NCBI RefSeq assembly: GCF_014205335.1
Contig: NZ_JACHNH010000001.1
Coordinates: 4,396,501-4,460,500 of the forward strand
Origin: Amorphoplanes digitatis
Lineage (GTDB): Bacteria > Actinomycetota > Actinomycetes > Mycobacteriales > Micromonosporaceae
DNA: 64,000 nt
Reading direction: 5' to 3'
The notes beneath the pieces are model-generated. The model worked only from the letters and a program-made list of their open reading frames with translations, made no database searches and had not been told where the DNA came from. Position 1 is the first letter of the stretch; each line of letters starts with the position of its first letter. A program made the position numbers and the translations under genes. Below are positions 1 to 8,787 of this stretch, piece after piece.

Positions 1-10
1 CACTTCACGA

Positions 11-1660
11 TCAGCGGATGGTGAGGGTTCTGCCGGTGGCCGAGGACGGCTTGCCGTAGGCGTCGCCGGTGAACTTGACGACGACGCGGTACGGCACCCG
101 CTTGTTGGCGGTGACGAGGCCGATGTAGTAGCGGCCGGAAGCGTCGAGGGTGAAGACCTTCGTCTGCAAGGTCTGCCACTTGCCGCCGGACTTGCCCTGG
201 AGCGCGGCGTTGATCTTCCGGCCGGCGACGGGTGAGGACACGGCTACCTTGATGACGACGTTCTTCTTGTCGTGGAAGTAGGCGACCTTGTTCACCGTCT
301 TGTACTGACCGGTGACGGTGACCGCGGTGGTCGTGACGGTCTTGTAGGCGACCTTGGCGGACGACGCCTTGTTGCTGTCGTCGCCGTCGTAGTAGGCGGT
401 GACCGCACCGCCGGCCGGTGCCGGAATGTCGACGGTCGCGGCGCCGGCCGAGTTCGTCCTGGCGGTCACGGTGGCGTTGCCCGCCGGGCTGGTGCGGACG
501 AACCGGACCGTGACGCCCGGGTGGCCGGCCACGGTGGCGGTCGCGCGGACCTTCGCGCCGGCCGTCGCGGGCTGAACGAGCGTCAGCCTGGTGGTCGTCA
601 CGGCCGGTGCGGGGATCGTCTCGAAGCCCTTGGCGAGGTAGTAGATGTGCGGCTGCTCGGCGCGTCCGGTGAAGTCGTCGAGGATCGCGTAGAGACGCGT
701 GTCGTCGGCAGACCAGGTCAAGGTTCCGGAGACCGGCCCCGGGCGGTTGTAGGCGGCCTTCGGGTGTGCGTTGCCGGAGAGGACCTGGGTGCCCGCGACG
801 ACGTCGAACGCGACGATGTTGCCGCCCGGCCCGTAGGTGCTGTCGACCCCGCCACCGATCATGGTGCCGCCGTGGGAGTAGGCGACGTCGGCCGGGTACG
901 CACCCGTGTCGAACGACCCGGCGACGCTCATGGTGGCGGCGTCGTACTGCGCCAGGTGGTACGGGGAGCCGGCGGCCGTGGCGACCTTCTTGCCGTCGGG
1001 GCTGACGGAGACCCGGTCGAGGGACCCGCCGGTGTCCTTGTGCGCCAGCCCGGTGACGGTGGCCCCGTCGACCGTGTAGGTGTAGACCGGGCCGCTGCTG
1101 ATGCCGCCGACGCCCGCGACGAGGGTGTTCCCGGCACCGGCGAGCAGCGGAGCGGAGTACATGTCGGGGGTCTCGACGGTCTGAAGGCCGGTGCCGGTGG
1201 CGGCGTCGACCGAGCCGATGGTGCCGTCCCACTGGTCGCAGCCGGCGCCGTAGAACAGGCGCGAGCCGGCGAACGCGAGGTGGACCGGGCATTCGCCGGT
1301 CGTGTACCGCGCGACCTCGGCCAGCGTGCCGGTGTCGATGACGGCGATAGCGCCGGCCTGGCTGAGCGCGACATAGACCCGGTCACCGGACGGCGACGCC
1401 AGGACGTCACGTGCCCCGAACATCCCGGTGACGCTCTTCTGCGTCACCCCGTCGGTGCCGAGGACGGCGACGGCGTTGCCGTCGGAGACGAACAGCCGTC
1501 CGTTCGCGGCCGTCATGCTCTTCGGCGCGGCCAGCGTCGTGAGCTTCGTGGGGGTGTTGGTCACGGCGGCGGCCTGTGCCGGCGCGGCCCCGATGAGGGC
1601 AGCGGCGACAGCGCTGGCGGTGGCCAGCACGGCGGCCGCCGGGCGGGAGCTTAAGGGCAC
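11..1660 (-). CDS. Secreted YVTN-type beta-propeller protein with Ig-like C-terminal part
   Basis: About 549 residues. An Ala-rich signal peptide ending near APAQA-A sends it out of the cell. The middle (about residues 40-350) has repeated propeller-like strands with motifs such as VYVALS and VIDTGT, as in YVTN/lactonase-type surface proteins. The last 200 residues resemble one or two Ig-like beta-sandwich domains. The GTG at 1660 is preferred because AAGGA lies 8 bases upstream; a GTG at 1684 is also open but lacks a ribosome site. No catalytic residues were recognised. An adhesive or structural surface role is inference. Confidence 0.8.
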   Translation of the reverse strand: MPLSSRPAAAVLATASAVAAALIGAAPAQAAAVTNTPTKLTTLAAPKSMTAANGRLFVSDGNAVAVLGTDGVTQKSVTGMFGARDVLASPSGDRVYVALSQAGAIAVIDTGTLAEVARYTTGECPVHLAFAGSRLFYGAGCDQWDGTIGSVDAATGTGLQTVETPDMYSAPLLAGAGNTLVAGVGGISSGPVYTYTVDGATVTGLAHKDTGGSLDRVSVSPDGKKVATAAGSPYHLAQYDAATMSVAGSFDTGAYPADVAYSHGGTMIGGGVDSTYGPGGNIVAFDVVAGTQVLSGNAHPKAAYNRPGPVSGTLTWSADDTRLYAILDDFTGRAEQPHIYYLAKGFETIPAPAVTTTRLTLVQPATAGAKVRATATVAGHPGVTVRFVRTSPAGNATVTARTNSAGAATVDIPAPAGGAVTAYYDGDDSNKASSAKVAYKTVTTTAVTVTGQYKTVNKVAYFHDKKNVVIKVAVSSPVAGRKINAALQGKSGGKWQTLQTKVFTLDASGRYYIGLVTANKRVPYRVVVKFTGDAYGKPSSATGRTLTIR

Positions 1661-1761
1661 GCGTCGGGTCCTTCGGTCAGTCACGGATATGCCGTCGCAC
1701 CATCGGCAGTGGGCGGTCCGCGCTTAGAAGAACTGTCGAACGACAGGTATGTGGGAATTTG

Positions 1762-2268
1762 CTAAAGGCCGAGCTGGACCGGCTGGTCCGGCGTCCCCGC
1801 TGTGAGAAGCGCTGCCAAGGGGGTGGTGAGGTCGCGGGGCGAGAACAGCTCAGCTCCCGAGTGACCAGCGATCTCCGAGAGCTGCCACCACCGGAACGCG
1901 GCCAGGTTCTCCTCAGCAGCGAGTTGGTCGTCTGTCAGCTCGCCGTGGGGCTGGAAGTGGTTCGCGCGGATGAGGAAGTAGTCGTTGATGATGCCGTCGA
2001 AGCCCGGCGCATGGTCGGCGGGCAGGACTTCCTGGTGCCAGACGTGCGGTGGATCGGCGGTGATCGCCAGACCGGTCTCCTCACGCAGTTCACGACGCAA
2101 GGCCGTCAGCCGGTCCTCACCGGGTTCGATGCCGCCGCCTGGGGCCGCCCACACGGCCTTCGCCTGCTCCGGCACCGCCGGGTGAGGAAAGACGAAGCGG
2201 CAGAGCAGGATGCGGTCGTCCTCATCAAGGATGATCGCGCGGACGGCGTGGCGCAGATTCGGCGTCAT
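1762..2268 (-). CDS. Nudix hydrolase
   Basis: About 168 residues. The full Nudix box is present: GGGIEPGE followed by RRELREETGL, giving the Gx5Ex7REUxEExGU pattern that binds Mg2+ and cleaves nucleoside-diphosphate-X substrates. The N-terminus (MTPNLRHAVRAIILDED) is a typical first strand of the fold, which supports ATG 2268 over a start 14 codons upstream. The flanking WHQEV and WWQLSEI segments are normal for this family. The substrate cannot be read from the sequence. It lies on the same strand as the flanking genes, with an unusual repeat (2298-2375) just upstream. Confidence 0.85.
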   Translation of the reverse strand: MTPNLRHAVRAIILDEDDRILLCRFVFPHPAVPEQAKAVWAAPGGGIEPGEDRLTALRRELREETGLAITADPPHVWHQEVLPADHAPGFDGIINDYFLIRANHFQPHGELTDDQLAAEENLAAFRWWQLSEIAGHSGAELFSPRDLTTPLAALLTAGTPDQPVQLGL

Positions 2269-2297
2269 GGCATGTCGGACGCGGCAGCGAGGCGGAC

Positions 2298-2375
2298 TGT
2301 TGAATGCCACGCGAATGTCAGTGAATACGCCATCGAGTGTCAGTGTCCCATTCGTTGGCCGCGCTCTTCCGGGTG
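2298..2375. repeat. Dispersed non-coding repeat, copy A
   Basis: This 78-bp stretch begins TGTTGAATGCCA and ends CTCTTCCGGGTG. Both 12-mers recur in the same order at 6216-6275, and the sequence between them aligns (GTCA-rich, about 20 of 34 positions) except for about 18 extra bases here. It lies directly upstream of the Nudix gene. It may be a remnant of a mobile element end or a shared regulatory segment. Confidence 0.5.
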
Positions 2376-2381
2376 GTTGGT

Positions 2382-2762
2382 TCAGAGGGTGATGACGATG
2401 CCGATGCCGGGCGGCCGTTTGAGGCGAAGCAGCCTGGAGAGCCCGCCTCCGATGCGGGCGGTGATGTAGCGGCTTTCCAGGAGCCGGCGTGCGGTTTCGG
2501 TTTCGGAGGGTGCGAGGAGGGTGGCGGTGCCCTGGATCGGGTGGGCGTCGGGCGCGACTTTGCCGCGGATGTCGCAGGCAACAATTTCGACCTGGGGGTT
2601 TCTGCGGAGGCGCTTGACCTTCCAGGCGTCGGCGGCGGAGACGGTGGTGATGGTTTTGCCGTCGGCGACGTGCCAGACCGGGGTCGCGACGGGGGTGCCG
2701 TCCTTGCGGTAGGTGGTCAGGCTGATCTGTTTGCTGGCGGCGATTTCGGCGGGGACGGTCAT
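2382..2762 (-). CDS. PPOX-class F420-dependent oxidoreductase (flavin/deazaflavin split-barrel)
   Basis: 126 residues, the usual length of the small split-barrel family. Family hallmarks are ISLTTYRKDGTPVATPVW at the N-terminus, AWKVKRLRRNP in the middle and a C-terminal ESRY segment before RLKRPPG. Such proteins bind F420 or FMN and reduce small molecules in the cytoplasm; the substrate is unknown. ATG 2762 follows AAGGAG. The gene lies 29 bases downstream of the XRE regulator on the same strand, so the two probably share a transcript. F420 use fits an actinobacterial host. Confidence 0.85.
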   Translation of the reverse strand: MTVPAEIAASKQISLTTYRKDGTPVATPVWHVADGKTITTVSAADAWKVKRLRRNPQVEIVACDIRGKVAPDAHPIQGTATLLAPSETETARRLLESRYITARIGGGLSRLLRLKRPPGIGIVITL

Positions 2763-2791
2763 GGCGGCTCCTTGTCGATGTGGTGTGCTCT

Positions 2792-3670
2792 TCACGGTCG
2801 CGGGTGTGTGGGCAGGGCGTCGGTGTGGCGGGTGGCGGCCCAGCTTGCCAGCAGACGCAAGGCGTCGTCGGCGGTGGAGCCGGCCGGGGCGCTGAGCAAG
2901 GTCATGTAAAGGCCGGGGTCGGCGGTCAGCTGCATGGTCTCGAAGTTCAGGTCGATGTCGCCGACGACCGGGTGACGGAACTGTTTGACGCCGGTGTTGT
3001 GCAGGCGTACGTCGTGGGCGGCCCAGCGGATCCGGAACTCCTCGCTGCGAGTGCACAGCTCACCGACCAGATCGGTCAAGGACTTGTCGTACGGGTCGCG
3101 GCCGGCCTCGGCCCGCAGCATCGCCACCGTCGTGGTCGCGATTCGCTCCCAGTCGCGCCAGAAGTCCCGTGCCCGAGGGTTCAGAAACGCGAAACGGGCG
3201 TGGTTCGGCGGCCGGGTGGCGTCGTCGAACATGGGCGCGTATAGGGCCTGCGTCAGCGGGTTGGCGGCGATGACGTCGCCGCGGCCGTTGTTGACGAACG
3301 CGGGAATTCCGGTCATCAGCTCGAGAATGCGAGCCACGCTCGGGCGGACCTGCGGCGCGGAAGGCTTCCGGCGGGTACGGGAGGCCGGGCCGGCAGCACG
3401 GGCGAGGGCGGCCAGGTGTTGCTGTTCGGCCTCGTCGAGGTGCAGGGCCCGGGCGAGGGCGTCGAGAACGCTGTCGGAGGCGCCGGCGAGGTTGCCGCGT
3501 TCGAGTTGGGCGTAGTACTCGACGCTGACGCCGGCCAGGTCGGCCACCTCGCTGCGACGCAGGCCCGGCACCCGCCGGTTGCGGTTGTAGCTGGTCAGCC
3601 CGGCCTGCTCGGGGGTGATCTTGGCGCGGCGGGAGCTGAGGAAGGCTTTTACCTCGTCGCGGTTGTCCAC
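2792..3670 (-). CDS. XRE-family regulator with MmyB-like ligand-binding domain
   Basis: About 292 residues. Residues 1-75 form a Cro/CI-type helix-turn-helix (FLSSRRAKITPEQAG, then VPGLRRSEVADLAGVSVEY). The rest is the MmyB-like PAS domain (GIPAFVNNGRGDVIAANPL, then RDFWRDW). The GTG at 3670 gives the family's usual start VDNRDEVKAFL, with GGAAGA just upstream; the longer frame to 3799 looks like chance. It is divergent from an SDR gene. This family often represses an adjacent oxidoreductase and may bind a fatty acid; that role is inferred from family knowledge and synteny. Confidence 0.88.
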   Translation of the reverse strand: MDNRDEVKAFLSSRRAKITPEQAGLTSYNRNRRVPGLRRSEVADLAGVSVEYYAQLERGNLAGASDSVLDALARALHLDEAEQQHLAALARAAGPASRTRRKPSAPQVRPSVARILELMTGIPAFVNNGRGDVIAANPLTQALYAPMFDDATRPPNHARFAFLNPRARDFWRDWERIATTTVAMLRAEAGRDPYDKSLTDLVGELCTRSEEFRIRWAAHDVRLHNTGVKQFRHPVVGDIDLNFETMQLTADPGLYMTLLSAPAGSTADDALRLLASWAATRHTDALPTHPRP

Positions 3671-3748
3671 GTCTTCCAGGCTAGGCCGGTTCGCTGGGAT
3701 GAGTGGTGGGCTGTCAGTACACCTTCCAGCAGCGTCTTCTTCGCGTCC

Positions 3749-3790
3749 GGGAAAGGCGGTTCTCTGGATGACGTCACCGCTTCCCGGGTC
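3749..3790. promoter_or_regulatory. Inverted repeat in divergent XRE/SDR intergenic region
   Basis: CCGGGAAAGGCGGT (3749-3762) pairs with ACCGCTTCCCGG (3778-3789), apart from a two-base bulge. The spacer ends in the perfect palindrome TGACGTCA (3771-3778). Its place between the divergent regulator and SDR genes makes it a candidate operator for the MmyB-like regulator. Confidence 0.4.
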
Positions 3791-3849
3791 TTTCGGCAAT
3801 GTGAGACCTGGCCTCGACGCGGTGTTTCCTCGATAAGGACGTGAGCAAG

Positions 3850-4689
3850 GTGGCTGAGAAGAAGGTTCTCCTCGTTACCGGTGCAAGCCGGGGCATGGGC
3901 GTGGACATCGCGAAGGCCGCCCTGGCCGCCGGGTACGCCGTCGTGGCGACCGGCCGTGACCCGCAGAAGGTGGGAAAGGCCGTCGGTGCCGCCGAGGACC
4001 TGCTGACCGTGCGGCTCGACGTGACCGATCCTGCCAGCGCCCAAGCCGCGGTGCAGGCTGCCGTGGACCGGTTCGGGCGCATCGATGTGCTGGTCAACAA
4101 CGCGGGCAACTTCATCGCCGGGTTCTTCGAGGAGATCACCGCGCAGGACTTCCGGGCGCAGGTGGAGACGAACCTGTTCGGTCCGCTCAACGTCACCCGG
4201 GCGGTGCTGCCGGTGATGCGCGCGCAGCGTTCCGGGCTGGTCGTGTCGATCTCGTCGGTTGCCGGTTTCCTAGGCGCGGAGTTCACCTCGGCATACGCGG
4301 CGGCGAAGTTCGGCCTCGAAGGCTGGATGGAATCCCTCGCCCCGGAGGTCGCCCCGTACGGGATCAAGACCATGATCGTGGAGCCCGGCTTCTTCCGCAC
4401 CGACCTGCTCACCCCGGAGTCGACCAGCTACGCCGAGGCGAGCATCGACGACTACGCGGAGCGCACCAAGCAGACCGTAACCGCGTGGAGCGGGATGAGC
4501 GGCCTGCAGGGCGGCGACCCGGCGAAGCTCGCCGCCGCGCTGGTGCAGCTCACCGGTTCGGTCGAGCCGCCGGCGCGCTGGGTGGCCGGCGCCGACGCGG
4601 TCGGTGCCCTGGAGATGAAGGCGAAGCTCCTGCTGGAGCAGGCCGGCGCGCACCGGGAACTGTCGTCGGCGCTCGCCCACGACGCCTGA
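3850..4689 (+). CDS. Short-chain dehydrogenase/reductase (SDR)
   Basis: About 279 residues of the classical SDR fold. Visible are the nucleotide-binding TGASRGMG, the NNAG motif, the catalytic Ser in SISSVAG and the YAAAK active-site pair. It would oxidise or reduce a small alcohol or ketone with NAD(P)(H) in the cytoplasm. AAGGAC (3835-3840) lies 9 bases ahead of the GTG at 3850 but directly abuts the GTG at 3841, so the second GTG is chosen. It is divergent from the XRE/MmyB regulator, a common pairing. Confidence 0.9.
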   Translation: MAEKKVLLVTGASRGMGVDIAKAALAAGYAVVATGRDPQKVGKAVGAAEDLLTVRLDVTDPASAQAAVQAAVDRFGRIDVLVNNAGNFIAGFFEEITAQDFRAQVETNLFGPLNVTRAVLPVMRAQRSGLVVSISSVAGFLGAEFTSAYAAAKFGLEGWMESLAPEVAPYGIKTMIVEPGFFRTDLLTPESTSYAEASIDDYAERTKQTVTAWSGMSGLQGGDPAKLAAALVQLTGSVEPPARWVAGADAVGALEMKAKLLLEQAGAHRELSSALAHDA

Positions 4690-4749
4690 GCACCACGGCA
4701 CGCCTCCCACTGACGAGCAGCACCAGCGTCAGCCCGCCGCAGCAACCTG

Positions 4750-4854
4750 ATGGTGGGTGGATCACGCCAAGGCACCTACTTCGTGACCGGCAACCACGAG
4801 TACTACTCCGGCTACCAATCCTGGCTCACCGAAGTGGAAAGCCCGGGCATGCGA
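4750..4854 (+). pseudogene. Remnant of a calcineurin-like metallophosphoesterase gene
   Basis: One frame reads SRQGTYFVTGNHEYYSGY and then a W-L-T-E-V-E-S-P-G-M-R tail. The GNHE box is the metal-binding hallmark of calcineurin-like phosphoesterases of the YkuE type. Nothing matching the upstream metal ligands or the downstream GHxH motif remains. About 35 codons of a gene normally near 300 survive, so this is a decayed fragment. In the 349-bp gap 4690-5038 nothing else was recognised, apart from a short minus-strand frame over 4860-4950 that could be another gene tail. Confidence 0.7.
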
Positions 4855-5038
4855 TCAGCTAGCCATCTTGGCCTGGGTGGTGGATGACCTCTCGGATCGC
4901 CAGGTGTTCCTTGCCCCAAGCGGCAAGCGTCGCGAAGGCTTCGGGGCGGGGCGGGGCGCCCTGCCTTCCCGGGCTCTCGTGCACAAGATCCATTCACGGT
5001 AGGCTCCGCGGGCTTCGTCGGGACAGCGGGGGGTCATC

Positions 5039-6082
5039 GTGGTGCAGGAGCAGGAGCGCGTCTCCCGGACGCCGCGCGGTTGGGAGCTGCAGACCATCAG
5101 CGTCTTCTCCGCCGTCGCGGCGGCGGCCGTGCTCGGCATGGTGCTGCTGGTCAGCGACCTCGCGCTGTGGGCGTACCTGGCCTCCGACGGCGCGGCGGGC
5201 CTCTCCCCGATGGTTCGCACGGTGTTCACGCACGCGGAAACGTTCGACCTGCTCTACCTGTTGCTGGTGTTCGGCTACATCGGCGGCTTCACGTGGTGGC
5301 AGTTCAGCACCCGGCAGATGCTGCGGCGTGTCGGCGACACCACGGGTGCGGCCACCCGGCACTGGGCGGTGGGAGCCTGGAACGGGCTCCTCGTCATCGG
5401 GTTCGTGATCGGTTACGCCGCCTCCACCAGCGACGCCGCGCCCGAGACGAAGATGGGCTTCATATCGCTGCGGGTGGGCCTGCGCGTCCTCGCTGTATGC
5501 CTGTTGCTGATCGGCGTCTGGGAGATCCGAGGGCAGGTGCGCAAGGCCGTGGCCGACAGCGGCGTCATCCTGCGGGTCGAGGACATGCCGCAGCGTGCGT
5601 CCGCGATCCCCGCCCGGCTGCTCGCCGCGCCTACGGCGCCCGCGCCCGCCACAGACCTGCCGGATGCCGACGAGGAGTTCTGGGAACGGGTCCGGCGGAT
5701 GGCCACCGGGCTGCGAGAAGACCTGGCCCTGCTCGAATCGTCCGGACCGTACGAGCACCGGTGGCTGCTGATCCCGGCGAGCGGCGACGTCACGGCGGTA
5801 CGCGCCGCCCTCGCGCCCGGCGCGACGATCGCGGTTTTCGCGGAACCGCCGGCCGCGAGCGAGGCGAAGGGCTTCACCCCGCGGCCCGCGCAGGCGTATC
5901 ACGGCTTCCTTGAGGACGCTGAGACCGGAGCTCTGTGGTTTCAGTCGGTGGAGCCCAAGCGGGTGCCCGCGTTCCTGGCACGGGCCCGATCCGCGGCCCG
6001 GTGGGGCCTGTACCCGGCCGGGGACCCGACCGCGATCACGGCGGCGAACCGGGCCCGCCAGGGCGAACCCGACCCGGCCTGA
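5039..6082 (+). CDS. Membrane protein with N-terminal four-helix region, unknown function
   Basis: 347 residues. Hydrophobic segments lie at about residues 20-48, 66-84, 112-130 and 145-163, followed by a cytoplasmic part of about 180 residues with an Ala/Pro-rich hinge. The N-terminal half resembles actinobacterial DUF4328-like membrane proteins; this is a weak call. The C-terminal half (FWERVRRMATGLREDLALLE onward) was not recognised. It starts at GTG 5039 or 5042 after a run of Gs. It stands alone on its strand, followed by a 633-bp gap. Confidence 0.65.
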   Translation: MVQEQERVSRTPRGWELQTISVFSAVAAAAVLGMVLLVSDLALWAYLASDGAAGLSPMVRTVFTHAETFDLLYLLLVFGYIGGFTWWQFSTRQMLRRVGDTTGAATRHWAVGAWNGLLVIGFVIGYAASTSDAAPETKMGFISLRVGLRVLAVCLLLIGVWEIRGQVRKAVADSGVILRVEDMPQRASAIPARLLAAPTAPAPATDLPDADEEFWERVRRMATGLREDLALLESSGPYEHRWLLIPASGDVTAVRAALAPGATIAVFAEPPAASEAKGFTPRPAQAYHGFLEDAETGALWFQSVEPKRVPAFLARARSAARWGLYPAGDPTAITAANRARQGEPDPA

Positions 6083-6715
6083 TCCAACCGGGACCCGATC
6101 CGGCACGACGCCTACTGAACGGCAGGTCGGCGACTACTGCCCCTCTGGCGGTGCTGAAAGTCAGCGGGGTTGCTCTGGCGCATCCGCCGGTGTGAGCCGG
6201 ACGGTGACCCTGTTGTGTTGAATGCCATCCAAACGTCACTAAAGTTGTCACGGACTGTCAGCACTCTTCCGGGTGACATTGGGGATTCCGCTCTTGTCAG
6301 TGAACCGAGGAGCCGGGAGCGCTCCTGGTTCTCTAGCTTAGGGATGCGATAGGACTCCCGATCCCTGCGCCACGTCGTAGGTTCTCTGCCCGACGAGATC
6401 GAGCGCGGGAACCGATGTCGTTCTCGCTGAGGCGCAACCCCGGGTCTTCCCCCTTACGGGGGCAGTGTTGACGCCTCCCTCGGGCACGGATGGGATAGCG
6501 GCGTTGGTGATTCCCGCTCAGCCGGGAGGACGAAGTGACACCTGCGCAATCGGACAGGGGCCGACAGGCGAGTTCGGGAGCTGAGGCGGGCGATCCTCGC
6601 CGATCGCCGAGGTGAGCGACGGTTGTCCCGGAACGAACGGCGACGGACCATGCACGGCAGCGCCATTTTCCGGATAGCGGCCTCCCCGCCCGGCCTGGGC
6701 CACAAGACTGGCGAC
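6083..6715. other. 633-bp intergenic region with a possible promoter and short reading frame
   Basis: No conserved gene was found. Besides repeat copy B it holds a dyad, CCCCC-TTAC-GGGGG (6449-6462), of the shape seen at MerR-family promoters. TTGACG (6469-6474) follows, with a weak -10 TGGGAT 17 bases on. A 26-codon frame (6535-6615) starts at GTG after a good GGGAGG site but resembles nothing known. The region could be the leader of the exporter gene downstream. Confidence 0.4.
6216..6275. repeat. Dispersed non-coding repeat, copy B
   Basis: It carries the same TGTTGAATGCCA and CTCTTCCGGGTG ends as copy A at 2298-2375. A further shared decamer, TGTCAGTGAA, lies just beyond it near 6295 and inside copy A near 2316. 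It lies in a long intergenic region with no recognisable gene. Confidence 0.5.
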
Positions 6716-8710
6716 ATGGCCACGGGTGACACGGCAATAGTGGTGAGCCGGCGTCAGGCGAACCTCGTCTTCGTGGCCATTCTGCTCGGCACGCTGGTCG
6801 CCGCGCTGGACCAGACGATCGTCACCACCGCGCTGGCGACCATCGTCTCGGATCTCGGTGGCGCCGGATTCATGTCCTGGGTCGTCTCGGCCTACCTGCT
6901 GGCCGAGGCGGTATCCACGGTCCTGGCCGGCAAGTTCGGCGACCTGCTCGGCCGTAAAGTGGTCTTCGAGGTCAGCTTGACGGTCTTCGCCGTTGGCTCC
7001 GTGCTGTGCGGCCTCGCACAGGACATGACCACGCTGATCTGGGCGCGGGTGATCCAGGGCCTCGGCGGCGGCGGGCTGATCGTCACCGCGATGGCACTCG
7101 TCGCCGACATCATCCCGCTCCGCTACCGTGGCCGGTACCAGGGCACGCTGGGCGCCGTCTTCGGCATCACCACGATGGCCGGGCCGACCCTGGGCGGGAT
7201 TCTCACCGACCAGCTGAGCTGGCGCTGGGTGTTCTACATCAACCTGCCGGTGACGATCGTGGTGCTGGCCATCGCCGTCTTCGCGATCCCGTCCATGCGC
7301 GCCGGTGCCCGCCCGGTCGTCGACTACGCCGGCATCGTTCTGGTCGCGCTCGGCTCCGCCAGCCTGATCCTGGCGGTCTCCTGGGCTGGCGACGAGTACG
7401 AATGGGATTCCGCCGTCATCATCGGCCTGATCACCACGTCGGTCGTCCTGTTCGTAGTATTCGTGCAGGTCGAGCTCAAGGCGCGGGAGCCGGTGCTGCC
7501 GATGCGGCTGTTCCGCAACTCGGTCTTCGTGGTGTGTTCCGCACTCAGCTTCATCGTCGGCTTCGCCATGCTCGGCGCGATGACCGTCCTTCCCACGTAC
7601 CTGCAGTACGTGGACGGCATGTCGGCCACCGCCTCCGGCCTGCGGCTGCTGCCCATGGTGGCCGGCGTCTTCACCGCCTCGACATGCTCCGGCAAGCTGG
7701 TCCGCCGCACCGGTCGATACCGGATCTTCCCGGTCACCGGCACCGCGGTGATGACCCTCGGGCTGTGGCTGATGTCCACCATGAGCTCCGGCACCGGCGC
7801 TTGGCGGATGTCGGCTTACCTGTTCGTGCTCGGCACCGGGATCGGCATGACCATGCAGGTGCTGACGATCGTCGTGCAGAACACCGCGACCTACACCAAC
7901 CTGGGCACCGTGAGCGCGAGCATGACCTATGTCCGCGCGATGGGCGGCGCGTTCGGCGCCGCGCTCTTCGGCACGCTGTTCCGGGACAAGCTGTCGTCGT
8001 ACGCCGTGATCCAGAACTCGGGCGCGCCGAGCCCCACGGAGCTGTACGAACGTTCCGCGGCCGAGGCCGCCCCGATCATCGAGGCCTATGCGGGCACCAT
8101 CTCGTACGTCTTCGTCTTGGTCGCCCCCGTCGCCCTGCTCGGCTTCCTGGTCACGGGGTTCCTCAAAGTGGTTCCGCTGCGCGACGGTGCCCGCTCGCAC
8201 GCCACCGACGTCGGCGAGGGGTTCTCCGCGCCGGCCCCGTCCGACCGGGCCGCCCAACTCGAGCGGGTGATCAGCGACACCATGCGCAGAGCCGGACATG
8301 CACGGACGATCCTGGCCGAGATCCTGAGCAACTCGGGTGGCCGGCTGAACCCGTCGCGGGCCTGGGCGATGGGCCAGACCCACCTGCACGCCCGGGCGCG
8401 GGGGAGCGCCGATCTGATCGCGATCGCGCGGAGCCACCGGATACCACCGGAGGTCCTGCAACCCGCGTTCACCGACCTCTGCCAGGCCGGATACGCGAGG
8501 ATTGACGGCGACTCGGTACAGCTCACCGAGGCCGGCCAGGACCAGTTCGACCAGGTGCAGCACGCCTGGCGGGAGTGGCTCGACGCCCATCTGGAGGACT
8601 TCGCGATGACCAGCCCCGGTGAGCGTGCCCTGCTCGACCGGGCGCTCACCGACATCGCCACGACGCTCGTCAACGAACCTGTGCTGGCCGGTTCCCCTGG
8701 CCGCGCCTGA
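6716..8710 (+). CDS. DHA2-family MFS exporter with C-terminal winged-helix-like domain
   Basis: 664 residues. Residues 1-500 are a 14-helix drug:H+ antiporter: LDQTIVTTALATIV in helix 1, LGRKVVFEVS in the first loop and GPTLGGILTDQLSWRWVFYINLP (motif C region). After the last helix about 150 further residues follow that transporters of this type do not need. They read like a MarR/PadR-type winged helix (IPPEVLQPAFTDLCQAGYAR, then a DSVQLTEAGQ wing). ATG 6716 is chosen because upstream codons look non-coding; a TTG at 6623 is also open. The exported compound is unknown. Confidence 0.88.
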   Translation: MATGDTAIVVSRRQANLVFVAILLGTLVAALDQTIVTTALATIVSDLGGAGFMSWVVSAYLLAEAVSTVLAGKFGDLLGRKVVFEVSLTVFAVGSVLCGLAQDMTTLIWARVIQGLGGGGLIVTAMALVADIIPLRYRGRYQGTLGAVFGITTMAGPTLGGILTDQLSWRWVFYINLPVTIVVLAIAVFAIPSMRAGARPVVDYAGIVLVALGSASLILAVSWAGDEYEWDSAVIIGLITTSVVLFVVFVQVELKAREPVLPMRLFRNSVFVVCSALSFIVGFAMLGAMTVLPTYLQYVDGMSATASGLRLLPMVAGVFTASTCSGKLVRRTGRYRIFPVTGTAVMTLGLWLMSTMSSGTGAWRMSAYLFVLGTGIGMTMQVLTIVVQNTATYTNLGTVSASMTYVRAMGGAFGAALFGTLFRDKLSSYAVIQNSGAPSPTELYERSAAEAAPIIEAYAGTISYVFVLVAPVALLGFLVTGFLKVVPLRDGARSHATDVGEGFSAPAPSDRAAQLERVISDTMRRAGHARTILAEILSNSGGRLNPSRAWAMGQTHLHARARGSADLIAIARSHRIPPEVLQPAFTDLCQAGYARIDGDSVQLTEAGQDQFDQVQHAWREWLDAHLEDFAMTSPGERALLDRALTDIATTLVNEPVLAGSPGRA

Positions 8711-8787
8711 CCCCGGTGCGCCAGGTCGGCTGGCCCCAATGCCGCTTGACCACCAGCCCGACACCTTCAGTCGGATAGGTTGATCAC

